Positions 9,632 through 20,140 of a DNA stretch of 64,000 nucleotides are shown piece after piece. Source of the stretch: Acanthosepion pharaonis. Lineage: Eukaryota > Mollusca > Cephalopoda > Sepiida > Sepiidae. The position numbers were made by a program, and so were the translations under genes. The notes under the pieces are model-generated. The model made no database searches. It was not told the DNA's origin and worked only from the letters and a program-made list of their open reading frames with translations. Every line of letters starts with the position of its first letter. Positions within the stretch are counted from its first letter, which is position 1. The stretch covers positions 5,521,001 through 5,585,000 of the forward strand of contig CAHIKZ030002090.1 of assembly GCA_903632075.3 (NCBI GenBank). Direction: 5' to 3'.

Positions 9632-10276
9632 TCATACTTATTATAAAACCCAGGTTGTGTGTGCGTGTCTGTACGTTTATATATTGGATCGGATTTCTTA
9701 CATTTTTTAAACGATTTCAACAAAACTTCACAGAACTACGTAAAATTACCTTGCGGTTCTGACAGCGCCAAAAATTGAAAAAAACACAATTGTTTTTGCA
9801 TAAAATCAATTTGAAAACACGATTAAGAGTCATTGTTGACGCGAGAATGAAAGGGGGACAACTCGTATCGCGTTATACTTATTATAAAACCCAGGTTGTG
9901 TGTGTGTGTGTGTGTTCTTTTATATATGGGATCAGATTTCCTACATTTTTCAACCGATTTCAACAAAACTTCACTTTTTGGGGGGCTGGTAGTGTTTCTT
10001 ATTGTCTTGCACACTTTTTTTGCTTTAAAAATTCCATTTACCAGACAATTGTTTATAATAAAATTCTATTCAATCGGTAGACTCATAACGATTGAAAACA
10101 ATGTTTTTGTTTGAGTTTGGGTTTGACCAATTCGTAAAAAAAAAATCTAAGACATGCGTGTCCGTCAACCTTAAACAATAATCTTTGTCAATTTTATTTT
10201 TCAGTCTTTATGATGGTCGATACTTGATCTATCTCTTAATGTTACATCCCCGGGCAATGCCGGGCTCTACTGCTAG
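9632..10276 (+). mobile_element. Non-autonomous Helitron-like element
   Basis: The right end is a 5-bp-stem hairpin (CCCGG 10249-10253, CCGGG 10260-10264) followed nine bases later by CTAG (10273-10276) and a host T, the signature of Helitron 3' ends. The left end begins TC after A (9632). The 5' block TACTTATTATAAAACCCAGG plus GT repeats occurs twice (9636 and 9878), as does GATTTCAACAAAACTTCAC, so one copy is nested in or recombined with another. No Rep/helicase is encoded; mobility would depend on enzymes made elsewhere. Confidence 0.7.
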
Positions 10277-10811
10277 TAATTGATAAATGTTAAAAACGGA
10301 AACAGGGAGACCCGAAAAGGGTTAAAGAGTCTAAAAACGAAAAATGTGGGAAACGAAACAAGCGACGGATATAGACATGAAAAGGCAGACATAAAACGCT
10401 TAAAGGATAGAAGCAAGAAACAAATGTTTCCAAAAAGCAGCGGGAAATGTAAGGTATTAAATGATAACTGCAAGAAACGAATAATCAGATACACTGAAGC
10501 GGTTAAAAGCTACAAACATGAAACATGAGACAATAAACGATAACGGTTTGAAACGGGAAGCAAGAAACACGAAAGTGGTAAGGACTTGAAACAAAAAAAT
10601 GTGAAACACTAAAAGGTTACGCCTAGAACCGAGAAACAGGAGACATGAAAACGCTCATGGCTATAAACGAGAAACGTTAAACACTAAATGGTAACGGCAG
10701 TAAAAAAGTGGTAAAACTAGTAACGGCTAGGAACGGAAGATGTGAGACACCAATATGATGCGGCTAGAAATGGGAAACCAGAGACATTAAGGGCTGAAAA
10801 CAGTAAAGACC

Positions 10812-11220
10812 TGTCGGAGTTAGCTCCTCTTCAGTTCCTTAATCCTTCACCAGGGGTCTCTCTCCCCTGGCTATAAATACTGGGTGACCCTTTGCCTCGA
10901 TCGATCTTTTCCCTCAGGCTTTTGGGACCACCTCGTGTTGATGAGGTGGAGTAATTCTTTTCTCTTCATTTCAGCTAATATCAATATATGAGCTCTCACC
11001 AATACAGCGTTTCCCAAATTCTGGGAACGCGCTAAGAACAATACCAATACACGTACGTACGAACACTCACCACAATACACACACATAATATTCACCACAC
11101 AAACTCAATGTAACTGTCCATGTGCTTGTAACTTGTTGTTAATACATATATTTGTTTGTATATTATAATTAGTCTTGTTTCTTTTTCTTTGTCTTCTTCG
11201 GACTTAATTAAAGTCCAACA
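10812..11220 (+). mobile_element. LTR-like unit (possible solo LTR)
   Basis: Starts TGTCGGA and ends TCCAACA, imperfect inverted termini of the TG..CA type. A strong hairpin (CCAGGGG/CCCCTGG) lies just before a TATA box, CTATAAATAC (10871-10880). The length of 409 bp suits an LTR. I could not find a matching target-site duplication, so boundaries and class remain uncertain. It interrupts the 37-38-bp array. Confidence 0.5.
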
Positions 11221-11764
11221 TTCTCATCTAGCTGGACTGGCTAGCAGGAAATTTTAACCCACGTGTGTTCTTCACATTCTCATCACCCAACGATCTATTA
11301 CAGATCAAAACGAGTAAGAGTTACAAACGGGAATCTTTAAGCACAAAAGTGGTACATGCTAGAAACGGGAAACGTGTGACACAAAATTGGTAAAGATCAA
11401 AATCCGGAAAGAAGGAATACGGAAGTGGTAAATGCTAGTAACAAGAAACATGCGACACTAAAATGTAAAGGACTGGAAACGAAAAATCGCGGTGCCATTG
11501 TGTTAAACGCTAGAAACAGGATTTAAGATATATGAAATAGTAAGGAACTAAAAACAGGATATGTGAAGTAAAAAATGGTAAAGTCTGGGAAATGGGAAAC
11601 AGAAGACATCAAAGCATTAAAAAATGGATAGAAATCCCGTGAGCCTTTAAAATTTCGAGCGCTAGAAACGAAAAATGTGAAATGCAAAAATAGTAACGGC
11701 TAAAAACGGGAAACAGGAGACACTAAAGTAATAAAGGAAACGGAAAACGCGAGATACCATAATG

Positions 11765-12165
11765 GTTGGCCGGCCGTATCCGAGCATGCCTGTCTACTAG
11801 GGTGGCTAACCAATCCCTCTTGCAGAGGCCTGCTGAGATAAATCTGTGTTTGTTCAACACCACAGTCTATCTATGGTTTATACTGCAGCTTCTGGCGTCA
11901 TCAACACTCTGAACACGACTTGTGACGTCGTGCAAGCACAGCCATCGACGGATCCCCAATAGTTCTGCCTACCTAATTTTATTCACAAGGCTTGGATCAA
12001 TCCGTCGTATGATTTTCAGGTACAATCCAAAGGCCCCGCACGCTAAAATCGCCTCCCCATGTCAATAATATCAAAAATTCACCTTCCTGACAAATCGACT
12101 ATGTTGATATTCGAACACGGGTCTCATGATCGGAAAGTGAGCGTTCTAGTAAAGTAGAGACATTA
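11765..12165 (-). repeat. tRNA-like SINE, family S2
   Basis: Minus-strand head CTAGAACGCTCACTTTCCGATCATGAGACCCGTGTTCGAA resembles a tRNA with a long variable arm. The body matches the copies at 31846 and 58610: AAATCGACTATG/CTGACAAATCGAC, CGCACG, TATGGTTTATACTGCAGCT and GAGGCCTGCTGAGATAA. Total length is about 400 bp. Confidence 0.8.
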
Positions 12166-12436
12166 CTAAAATAGAAACGGGAAACACAGGATACTAAATG
12201 GTTACGGTGAAAAAATTGATATAAAATATCTTATTTGAAAATTGGAACAAAATTTTAATAATAAAAAGTCTAACAGACTTTGTTAAGTTTAATCAAATTT
12301 ATGATCATTTATCAAATAAATAGATAGATTACTTAAAATGTTATTTATAGTGGATACCCGTGTTTGAATAGACATCCAGTATTTTTAAGTGTGTTTTACG
12401 TCCTCCGGCTTGTGCATTGGAAACGAATTAATAAAG

Positions 12437-12505
12437 AAAAGGTGCTCATCAGCAGGGTTCGAATCTGCATCCACCTTTGTAGGAGAAACCACCGTTTGAT
12501 CCGGT
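12437..12505 (-). repeat. SINE S1 head fragment
   Basis: Reverse complement reads GGTTTCTCCTACAAAGGTGG followed by the B-box-like CAGATTCGAACCCTGC. It aligns with 7033-7070. Confidence 0.6.
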
Positions 12506-12539
12506 GTGCTTTAAACGTTGATTATTACGCTTAAAGTTT

Positions 12540-12553
12540 ACACACACACACAC

Positions 12554-12629
<76 letters not shown>

Positions 12630-12794
12630 AAGTTTGTGTGTATGTGTCTCTGTGTGTGTGTGTGCGTGCGTGTGTGCGCATGCGTGTGTGCGTGTGTGCG
12701 CATGCGTGTGTGCGTGTGCACGCCCTCTTTAACTTTTATTCTCTTTCTTTCTCATTCCCACTCTCTTTTTCTCTCTATCACTTTCATCTACACC

Positions 12795-12860
<66 letters not shown>
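12540..12860. repeat. Compound CA/TA/TG/CT/TATC microsatellite
   Basis: Consecutive runs of CA, TA, TG, a GTGCG-rich stretch, then CT (from about 12797) and TATC (to 12866). Cysteine/valine and serine/leucine frames over it are repeat translations. Confidence 0.95.
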
Positions 12861-12866
<6 letters not shown>

Positions 12867-13329
12867 CTACCCCATTTTTCATTTTCATAATTTTCTTGTT
12901 GCATCTCCTAATATGTTCTCGAATTTTTCTTTACTTACAACTTCTCTTTGCCTTATTTTTCTCCCACTTCCGGTTTTAAACCTCGTCACAATTTGCCCTG
13001 TAGATCGAATCTTTGCTCGCCCGTCTTGCTAACGATCATGCATTATCTTTTTACAGTTGATATGTAGTCTGTTCTTCTTGCTTTCCTTTAGTGCATTTTC
13101 CCGGAGGTTCTACACTTTTCTTTCTGTATCTGTCAGCAGCACAGTATCTTTCGCTAATTCTATGTTATTTAGATTCTACCCACCCATAATAAATATTGGT
13201 AGGACTCTCAAGATCGCCTGGATGCAATGGTTAACTCTGTGGTTAAGTAGTCAACTGGAAAGTGAAAAAGGGAAATATTAAACATGAATAAATTCATTTA
13301 TTTTACTTCACAAGGCGTCACTTTCCTGA

Positions 13330-13930
13330 TCTTTTTTACGTTTTTCTCTTCAGATAATTAAATTTTTCGTCTCGGTTTTCTGTCTATTACTCCTTCACGT
13401 TCTTTTTCTTCATTCTTTCCTTCATTTCATTCATTATTTCCTTCTTTCTTCGTTTTCTCCTCTTTCTTATTCTCCTTACTCTTCGTCTCACTTTTATTTG
13501 TCTTCTCTTTCTTTTTCTTCGCCCTTCTTTTCGTTCTCCATTATTTTCTCCTTCTTCGTTTTTTGCACATACTCACTTTCTTATCATGATAGTTATCACC
13601 CTCTTCTTCTCTTCCTCCTCCTCCTCCTTCTCCTTTTCCATCATCTTTTTCTTCTTGTTTCCTTCTACTTGTCTTTTACAAATTCTCTGTTTTTTTCTAT
13701 TTATTATCTTTTTTTTTCTTTGTCGCCTTCATTTCTTTCTTCCTTTGTTTTTATTTCTCTTCTCCTTCGTCATTCTTTTTTTTTTGTCCTTTTCTCATCC
13801 CAGTTTCTATTTATTCCTTTTCTACCGTTCGTCTCTTTTGTCGTCGTCTTCTCATCATCACTCTCCTCTTCTCTTGTTCTTTCCGATTTTCTTCTCCCCC
13901 TCCCCCCATTGCTCTTCATTCTACTTCTCT
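13330..13930 (+). repeat. Long pyrimidine-rich tract
   Basis: About 600 bp dominated by C and T on the plus strand (TTCTTCTTT, CTCCTCCTCC types). The 152- and 162-codon frames rich in F, S and L only reflect the base bias. Confidence 0.8.
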
Positions 13931-13959
13931 ACTACAAAGATCTTCCCATTACTTAGTCA

Positions 13960-14267
13960 TCATACAAGGATCTACTCTGTTGCTGTACATTACTCTTTAT
14001 TTCCTTTAATGTTTTCTCTTCTTTATTTCCTTATCTTATTGAGGATCTTTTCCTTTAACCTTCGTTGGCCCTGATATCTACAGTCTTCAAATAAAGTGTA
14101 TATGCAGTCAGTTTTAATGGCGACGATTGCTGCTGCTGCTGCTGCTGCTGGCGACAGCGCAATTTCAGTTCTTATCTACTTTAAGTACAACAGAAATAAC
14201 AAAATGAATCCATTTTTATTCTCGTCCGTAATATAAAAGAGAACATTTATTTTCAAAAATACAAGGG

Positions 14268-14268
<1 letters not shown>
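13960..14268. other. No gene; short (GCT)n run
   Basis: Contains GCTGCTGCTGCTGCTGCTG at about 14131-14150 and otherwise unrecognised sequence. Confidence 0.4.
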
Positions 14269-14334
<66 letters not shown>

Positions 14335-14335
14335 A
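14269..14335. repeat. (CT)n microsatellite
   Basis: TC/CT repeats broken once by CTCC. Confidence 0.95.
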
Positions 14336-14469
14336 GATTCATATGAAAATGAAGTATGTAGCAGAAAAGAAAACTGATATTTTTTATTTCTATGTTGTTT
14401 ATTTTTTATTGATTAAGCAGATCTCACAATAAAAAACAAGACGAAAATAAAATTTTCTTTTCTTCTCCA

Positions 14470-14550
14470 TATTTAATTTTCTGATGAAGGCTTAAATAAA
14501 AGGCGAAACATGTTAAATTTATAAAAATTTCCTATTTTTTCCTTATTCAT
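14470..14550 (+). other. Hammerhead-like motif with intact core boxes
   Basis: CTGATGA at 14481-14487, GAAA at 14505-14508 and a GTT cleavage-type triplet at 14512-14514. GCTT (14490-14493) can pair with AGGC (14501-14504) as helix II, leaving an AG bulge after CTGATGA. ACATGT can form a two- to three-pair helix III, and TAATTTT opposite AAATTTA can form helix I with one mismatch. Such motifs are known at the ends of Penelope-like elements, and a PLE relic lies 540 bp downstream. The bulge makes activity doubtful. Confidence 0.4.
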
Positions 14551-14589
14551 TAATTCTATCGATTTCTAATCAACATTTTATCCATATTC

Positions 14590-14592
<3 letters not shown>

Positions 14593-14628
<36 letters not shown>
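14593..14628. repeat. (TA)n microsatellite
   Basis: About 18 TA units. Confidence 0.95.
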
Positions 14629-14633
<5 letters not shown>

Positions 14634-14950
14634 CCTTGAACCAACATCAGTTCGTAAATGACAATTTTATTGGGAAAACATTGACTTGCATATTAAAATC
14701 TTCTATACCGCACACAAATGCACACACAAAAATCGATCTGTGACAATTACCTGTCCGGCTTCAAGAGTGAAGCCGGTCTTCACCGTAGTCGATCCATATA
14801 TACATTAATTAACAAAAAATTACCGTCTATTCAAGGATCTGACGATCGATTTTGACGTCGTAAAATTATCAGTAATACCAAATAGCTTATGAAAACCGGG
14901 ATTTTGAAGATTTTGATGGATTTAAAAGATTTAATCATCGCCCTACTTTT

Positions 14951-14952
<2 letters not shown>

Positions 14953-15003
<51 letters not shown>
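14953..15003. repeat. (TA)n microsatellite at the PLE 5' break
   Basis: About 25 TA units; recognisable PLE coding sequence starts just to the right. Confidence 0.95.
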
Positions 15004-15006
<3 letters not shown>

Positions 15007-15019
15007 ATTAATAAATTTT

Positions 15020-15480
15020 AGAATATGTGAACAACATCCAAATTATCACAAGCACTTCCCAAACCATTATGGATATGATCAGAACTAAAATCACCCATAG
15101 CAATAATAATTCAGAAGCAGGCATATATAAACAAATTGCCAAAACTGTTCCTCACAATACATTGGTGAAACGTGCTGAAATTTAAAAAAAACAAAACGCA
15201 TTTATGAACACAAAAGGGAACTAATACATAACAATTTAACAAACACGAGTCATACATACAAATAAACTGGACCACAATTTTGATCTAAAAAATGCCATAC
15301 TTATCTAAAAGAGAAAGTAATTTACTCAGAAGAAAAACTATTGAGAGTGCTACCATCGAATCCTATCAAAATGTAAATCTAAGCCCTGGTTTTTTCCCAA
15401 TCTCACCATAACTGGATGAATTACTACTTTCCCAAGCCAACACACACAACCACAAATATGTTGAAAAACAAAAGAAATCT
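15020..15480 (+). pseudogene. Penelope-like element, GIY-YIG endonuclease relic
   Basis: Three frames joined by small indels read the C-terminal part of a PLE protein. GIYK is at 15120-15131 and, after a one-base shift, NCQNCSSQYIGET (YIG at 15158-15166), then KRIYEHKRELIHNNLTNT. Next come HNFDLKNAIL and, near the end, SATIESYQNVNLSPGFF. GIY, YIG and the downstream R and E residues form the nicking site that PLEs use to prime reverse transcription. The reverse transcriptase half is missing, being cut off at the TA array. Frameshifts and stops make it inactive. Confidence 0.85.
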
Positions 15481-15729
15481 GTTAAATCCATCATCTCATG
15501 TCTTTGAAGATGTACAGCAAATACGTCCATCTCATATCATAACAATCAAATCATAATCTAAACAATATTCATTAATAAAAAATTATTGACTTTTATTCGC
15601 TCACTTTACTTTTTGCCAGACTTTGAATTATGCTGCTTTGTGTCCTCCACATCCTTTGGCTGACCTTTCAACCAACTGATGAACATTCATGAATGTTATC
15701 AAATTTAAAAGCTTTGATAAATCAATGAC

Positions 15730-15900
15730 ATCACCTTTGTATACACGTGCAGCAAAATAAACCTTACGTTGCCTTGATAAAGTCCCTCAGAGGATGAAAA
15801 GCGTCGGCTAAGAATAGTTTTTTTCCCTTTGCCTCTTTTTTTTCATTTTGTCTTCTCTACAGATACAATCTATTTGAGAATATTTAAATCTCTAAGAACA
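15730..15900 (+). repeat. PLE terminal repeat with ribozyme-like block
   Basis: TTGCCTTGATAAAGTCCCTCAGAGGATGAAAAGCGTCGG at about 15769-15809 (read in pieces: CTTGATAAAGTC, GATGAAAAGCGTCGG), then a pyrimidine-rich stretch ending CTACAGATA. It lies 290 bp after the PLE stop region, where a PLE terminal repeat is expected. The same module recurs at 60097. Confidence 0.55.
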
Positions 15901-16810
15901 CGTCATTCATACTTGACTTCAGTTGGACACGAATCATTGGGAATAAAATAATCTTGAATTGTTTTAATTTACTACAGTCTATAGGTTTGTTTCAATTTCA
16001 TACTCTAGAACTCTTAACTTAATTAAATTTTGCTGAAAATGTTAATAAAAATGTTATACAAAGAAAGAATTAATCTGGCTAGCAATTAAAGAAAGTTATT
16101 AATAGGCTGAAAAAATTCCAGCCCCGCTAAGACAAAAAAGATAATACTTTTAATATCATGACTCCGGTGACCATATTTCGAGCTGAACTCTCAAAAAACA
16201 TCTTGGATATCTCAAAAGATTCGGCGAAACAACGAATAAGGAATGAATGACTATTTGATGTCACCACTTGACCCCGCTTATACACGCGATAAACGGGGAA
16301 GGTAACAGGGAGAGATACATTCATATACTAACGTGTAGACATATACACTAACATATTAAAAACACTAGACATTTTGAATTCGAATTACACTACTGTGCGT
16401 TTATGTAGTATAATTAATTGTGCATAATTTAGTTGTATTTTGAAGAAAATTATCTAACAAGCCTGATTTGTCGAATGGCATAAAGAATGGCCATAAAATT
16501 AAGTTTTATAGCTTTTTTTTTTTTTTTTTTTTTTTTGCACAAGTGACAAATTTCTGCAATGAGAATTAGGGATACCTATATTTAAGATGCTATAATTCTT
16601 CTTAGCCTCTCAATTATGCATAGTGTAAGCTTGTTGTCAGAGTGTTTCAGTGAGAGAGCGGCCTTTGAGTCGGTGGGGTGGGTACAGGTAAGAATTAACG
16701 TTGTAAATCATTTTCCCTTTCACAAAAGAGAATCATGATTTTCTGAGTGGCGATACCCCCTACCTGGCGATGGGTCTGATCCAGAGTAACAAAGATGATA
16801 TAGAATCGTC
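15900..16810. other. No gene recognised; poly-T run
   Basis: A run of about 26 T at 16511-16536 could be the reverse of a retroposon poly-A tail, but no element was recognised beside it. A 65-codon minus frame at 16127-16324 shows no motif. Confidence 0.45.
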
Positions 16811-16814
16811 ACTG

Positions 16815-16867
<53 letters not shown>
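16815..16867. repeat. (TA)n(TG)n microsatellite
   Basis: About 11 TA followed by about 15 TG units. Confidence 0.95.
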
Positions 16868-16869
<2 letters not shown>

Positions 16870-17034
16870 CGTGCGAGCTTCACTCAATGCAAGACTCGAG
16901 AACAATTCAAAGTAGAGACTTGCAAACAACATTATAAGGATGAGTTAGGTGTGCCATACGAATGAAAGAAAAGTCGGTAAGAAATGAGGAGGAGTAAAGA
17001 TGGCGATTTGATACATGATTTGAAGGAATCAGGA

Positions 17035-17430
17035 GTTAAGGGTTCAGGGAAGCACTCACGTGGAATTCCGTTCCACAAGTGTCAGTTCTTGGGGGAAAAA
17101 AAGTCTGTTTGTCTGAAATGTTCTTCTTACATTTGAAATACAGCGGAAATGATGATGATTCAACGCCGTAGAAGTGGTAAAGTGTGCGCCCTAACTGAAG
17201 TGGTAGAACTAAAGCACAGAACTTATCTGAACATTTACCATAGCAAAAAGCATAAGAGTAGCGTCACCCTTGCAACGCTGCCTCTGTAGAGGGGGGGGGG
17301 ATTGCGGAATTAAATATGTCATCCCCCACAAGACTGCGCCATCAATTTTGAATTCTCAAGGCTGGAAAGTGTGTATTGAGTAACTCAATTGGTGTGGCAG
17401 CAATAATCTATTTTTGGCCTAATCTGACTC
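17035..17430 (-). pseudogene. LINE-J C-terminal end
   Basis: Minus-strand frames give YGKCSDKFCALVLPLQ (family form: YFHGKCSDELHSLVPP) and traces of the preceding 'PLSHRRNV' and following 'SSFPLYF' blocks, with many frameshifts. Only the last few hundred bases of a LINE-J copy remain. Confidence 0.7.
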
Positions 17431-17649
17431 GTGGCAGAAGGTGTTAAATAATTCCTGGAGTAATTGAATGAGTCGACAATTTTCCAGTTTATTTCACAAT
17501 TGATTTCACGTAGGAATTAAATGAACTGGGGAACCAAGTGACATTCAAAGTGGTACCGTTCATTGTGACGCGAAAACTCAGTGTCTGAAAAGAGACGATG
17601 AAATGATGTAAGTGTGATTTTTGATTTACTGAAAGTCAAAAGTTATTTC

Positions 17650-17770
17650 CCACTTGTACTGTTCTAACGTAATTTTCCTTAATTTTTCTTAATACTTTGT
17701 TTAGCTTTTTAGAAGGTAACTTCATAATTCCAATGCGCATTTGGATTTCTGTGTCCAGTTTCCGTCTTTT
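17650..17770 (-). pseudogene. LINE-E fragment
   Basis: Minus strand reads DTEIQMRIGIMKLPSKKLNK followed by VLRKIK. This is the 'DTEIRRRIGIAKDAFQKLNKVLRN' segment after the LINE-E catalytic domain. Very short relic. Confidence 0.7.
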
Positions 17771-17790
17771 ATTAACATAACCCCCAGCAC

Positions 17791-17990
17791 GTTGCCAGTA
17801 ATGGTTAGCGACTCGGACTGAGGAATCGGAGAGCCGAATTTAAATTCCAGCAGAGTTCATTAAATTCACTTACATGCTTGGGAAATGTATGAATCCATTT
17901 CTTCTTCCTCTCCAGGTGAAATATCAGGACAGACTAGGCCCTATAGCTTTGGGTGGCAACCAGTCTAGAAGTAAACTCTGAATTCAAACC
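17791..17990 (+). repeat. tRNA-like SINE, family S3
   Basis: Plus-strand copy: AATGGTTAGCGACTCGG (A-box-like), GAGGAATCGGAGAGCCGAAT, B box region AAATTCCAGC, CTTGGGAAATGTATGAATCC, CTATAGCTTTGGGTGGCAAC, and a tail AACTCTGAATTCAAACC. Confidence 0.85.
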
Positions 17991-18074
17991 ACTCGATGTC
18001 TTGTACGTCCTGCCTCTTTAGGCAAAGGTTAGAAGATAACTTCAAAATCAAATCCACCTTTGAAAGGAGGAATG

Positions 18075-18330
18075 GAGTCACCTCAACTGTAAAAGGAACC
18101 GGCAAGTGATTGCACTATTCTGTCTTGAATGTCCCCTTGAACCACAATTGTGAGAGGGAGGGGAGTGGTGACCACAGCGGCGCAACATTCTGTTTAGTTC
18201 ATGTGTAATGTTAGTTTTTAGTCGGACTTGAACCTCGGTCTCTAGTACAGATGCGAGACACGTTAACAAGTGAACAGTATAGATCAGTGTTATAATGAGT
18301 TCGATCGTCGTGCGACACACTCACATTATG
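18075..18330 (-). repeat. tRNA-like SINE relic, unassigned
   Basis: Minus strand carries GAGACCGAGGTTCAAGTCC, a perfect Pol III B-box consensus, preceded by a tRNA-like stretch. It does not match the other SINE families here over its body, so the extent is approximate. Confidence 0.4.
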
Positions 18331-18384
18331 TAGCCAAACCTATTTTATATCCATAAAAATGTAACTAAATAACAGGCAAAAGAA

Positions 18385-18860
18385 AGGATGACACCGAAAT
18401 CAGAAGGCCTATTGGAATAACAAAATTTTTCTCCAAAAATCTAAACAAAGAAAAAAATGTTGAACGACTGTGTAAATATCAATCCTCTTATATAACCGTT
18501 AAAGTTGCACAATTTCGTTACAGATTAAGCGGAAACTTGAAGTGACTTCTACAGAAGGATACTCAGAATATCATCGAAGGAGCATGTGAGTAACGAACAA
18601 GTTTTAAGGAAAATTAAAACATAAATGATACACTTAGAGTCAGAAAGAGACGGTTGAAATTTTTAGGACATATACCGAGGAAAGAAAGCTTGGAGAATTT
18701 GACACTCACATGATATAATGAAGGCAAGAGGGGCCTAGGGAAATAGTGAGGTACCTAGCTAGGTTGCTAAACATTGTCAAGAGTTAGAAAGGATAGGAAA
18801 TTGTGGGAGCTATGACCGAACACGTCCTGAAGAGATACGGCTCAACGAAGAAGAAACAGA
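18385..18860 (+). pseudogene. LINE-E C-terminal relic
   Basis: Frames read DDTEIRRPIGITK, then TLRVRKRRLKFLGHIPRK and ESLENLTLT, then VRKDRKLWEL. These match in order the end of endonuclease-reverse transcriptase LINEs. Stops and frameshifts throughout; catalytic residues lie upstream and are absent. Confidence 0.8.
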
Positions 18861-18899
18861 AGAAAAAGAATTAAACCAGCCCAACTGTGAAGTCAGTAA

Positions 18900-19440
18900 T
18901 AAACTTTTAAACAATCTATAAACTCTTCAACAAATTAATTGTCGTACCTGATTGACTGCCACTTTGAAATTATTTTCTCTTTTTTTCAATTCTGATTAAA
19001 ATGAACACGATTTAACAAGGATATTTTAACAGGTCATTTATTCTGATTGCCTTTTTTGTAGATTCCGAGCAGAAAATTGGATGCTTTCTGCTTTCTTGGA
19101 GGGGAAAAATAGCCAAAATAAAACAGCCAAATAAAATTTATGATCGGTGATTGATAAAAAAAAAAAAAAGATTAGTAGAAAAAAAAAGTTCCTTCCGGAA
19201 GAAGAAAAAAAAGCAGTTTAAGATAAACAATTGCACGATTCGATTGTAACAAGTTTCACACAGCAAAAACAAGCTTCAGGCCAGTTTTCGAGGAAGATGT
19301 CTTCGTTCCAATAAGAGGATTTCAACAGTGAATAATGATTTCAAACTCAGATTGCGAGATGCCCTCGGTGAAGTGCGTGGGAAAATTGATCTGTTAAGCA
19401 GCAAATTACCGTTAAATAGAGATTTGATCTAACCTGGGTA
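18900..19440. other. No gene recognised
   Basis: Apparently unique sequence with two A-rich runs. No repeat family or exon signal was identified. Confidence 0.45.

Positions 19441-19520
<80 letters not shown>
19441..19520. repeat. (CA)n(TA)n microsatellite
   Basis: Short CA run followed by about 32 TA units. Confidence 0.95.
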
Positions 19521-19521
<1 letters not shown>

Positions 19522-19629
19522 GATGATCAGTCTACTTATAGATATATTACATTCAATCATCAATTTGTTCATTAGGAAGGAAAGTAAATAATTGTAAACA
19601 AAAAATAATAGGTGAAAGCGATAATTTTA

Positions 19630-19719
19630 AATAGATAGCTAGATAGATATAAACATTCTAAGCTAGCTAACTAGCTAGCTAGCTAGCTAGCTAGATAGAT
19701 AGCTAGCTAGCTAGCTAGC

Positions 19720-19759
<40 letters not shown>

Positions 19760-19798
19760 AAACAGGATGAGTAGAGAGGTATATGTGATCAGACTGAA

Positions 19799-19849
<51 letters not shown>

Positions 19850-19852
19850 TGA
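19630..19852. repeat. (CTAG)n and (GATA)n arrays with a GAACAGAC seed
   Basis: AGCT/CTAG tetramers (19660-19722) pass into GATA repeats (19722-19760). A second GATA run lies at 19798-19849 and is followed by TGAACAGACAAGG, the seed found beside other GATA arrays here. Confidence 0.9.
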
Positions 19853-20003
19853 ACAGACAAGGATCGATTGATGAGAGGAAGTTATGAAAGGGCCGGTAAA
19901 CAGCACCCATAGACTTATCTTCACTTTCGAATCGTTCTCCTTATCAACAATGACGTTAATAGACATTTCCACGGTTTCAATGGCTTCCCAATTCTATTTA
20001 CAG

Positions 20004-20140
20004 AATTTAACGCAGCTGGCGGGGCCTGGCTGGTTACATAAATAGCTATGACGTCATTGCAAGAATCGATCGTACAGACGTCAATGGCGACGGTGGTGAC
20101 AGTAGAGGTAGGAGAAAAGTTGCCGGGAGACACGTATCAG
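20004..20140 (+). other. Exon-like patch with CRE-type sites
   Basis: TTCTATTTACAG ends at 20003 like a splice acceptor and CAG|GTAAAT lies at 20138-20146 like a donor. Between them an ATG at 20048 opens 31 codons without a stop (MTSLQESIVQTSMATVVTVE and 11 more) to the donor in phase 0. The patch is more GC-rich than its surroundings. It holds a perfect TGACGTCA (20049-20056) and GACGTCAA (20077); TGACGTTA lies at 19951. I recognise no protein family, and the opposite strand is open too, so this may be a regulatory patch or chance. Confidence 0.2.

Larger units (their letters stand above)
8490..12215 (+). repeat. Decayed 37-38-bp tandem array, split by insertions
   Basis: Segments 8490-8736, 9257-9631, 10277-10811, 11280-11764 and 12150-12215 are built from a degenerate unit close to GCTAGAAACGGGAAAC..GAGACA.CAAAG.GGTAAAG. 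Adjacent units at about 9530-9600 measure 38 and 37 bp. The intervening pieces are unrelated insertions, listed separately. The array has no lasting reading frame and is best read as an old minisatellite or satellite that has diverged and been invaded. Confidence 0.8.

Noticed and set aside
12449..12979. Cysteine/valine and histidine/threonine frames (up to 153 codons)
   Set aside because: Translations of (TG)n, (CA)n and (CT)n repeats; the same applies at 40173-40644.
13498..14074. 152- and 162-codon serine/phenylalanine-rich frames resembling membrane proteins
   Set aside because: The DNA is a pyrimidine tract; several frames are open at once and none has a motif.
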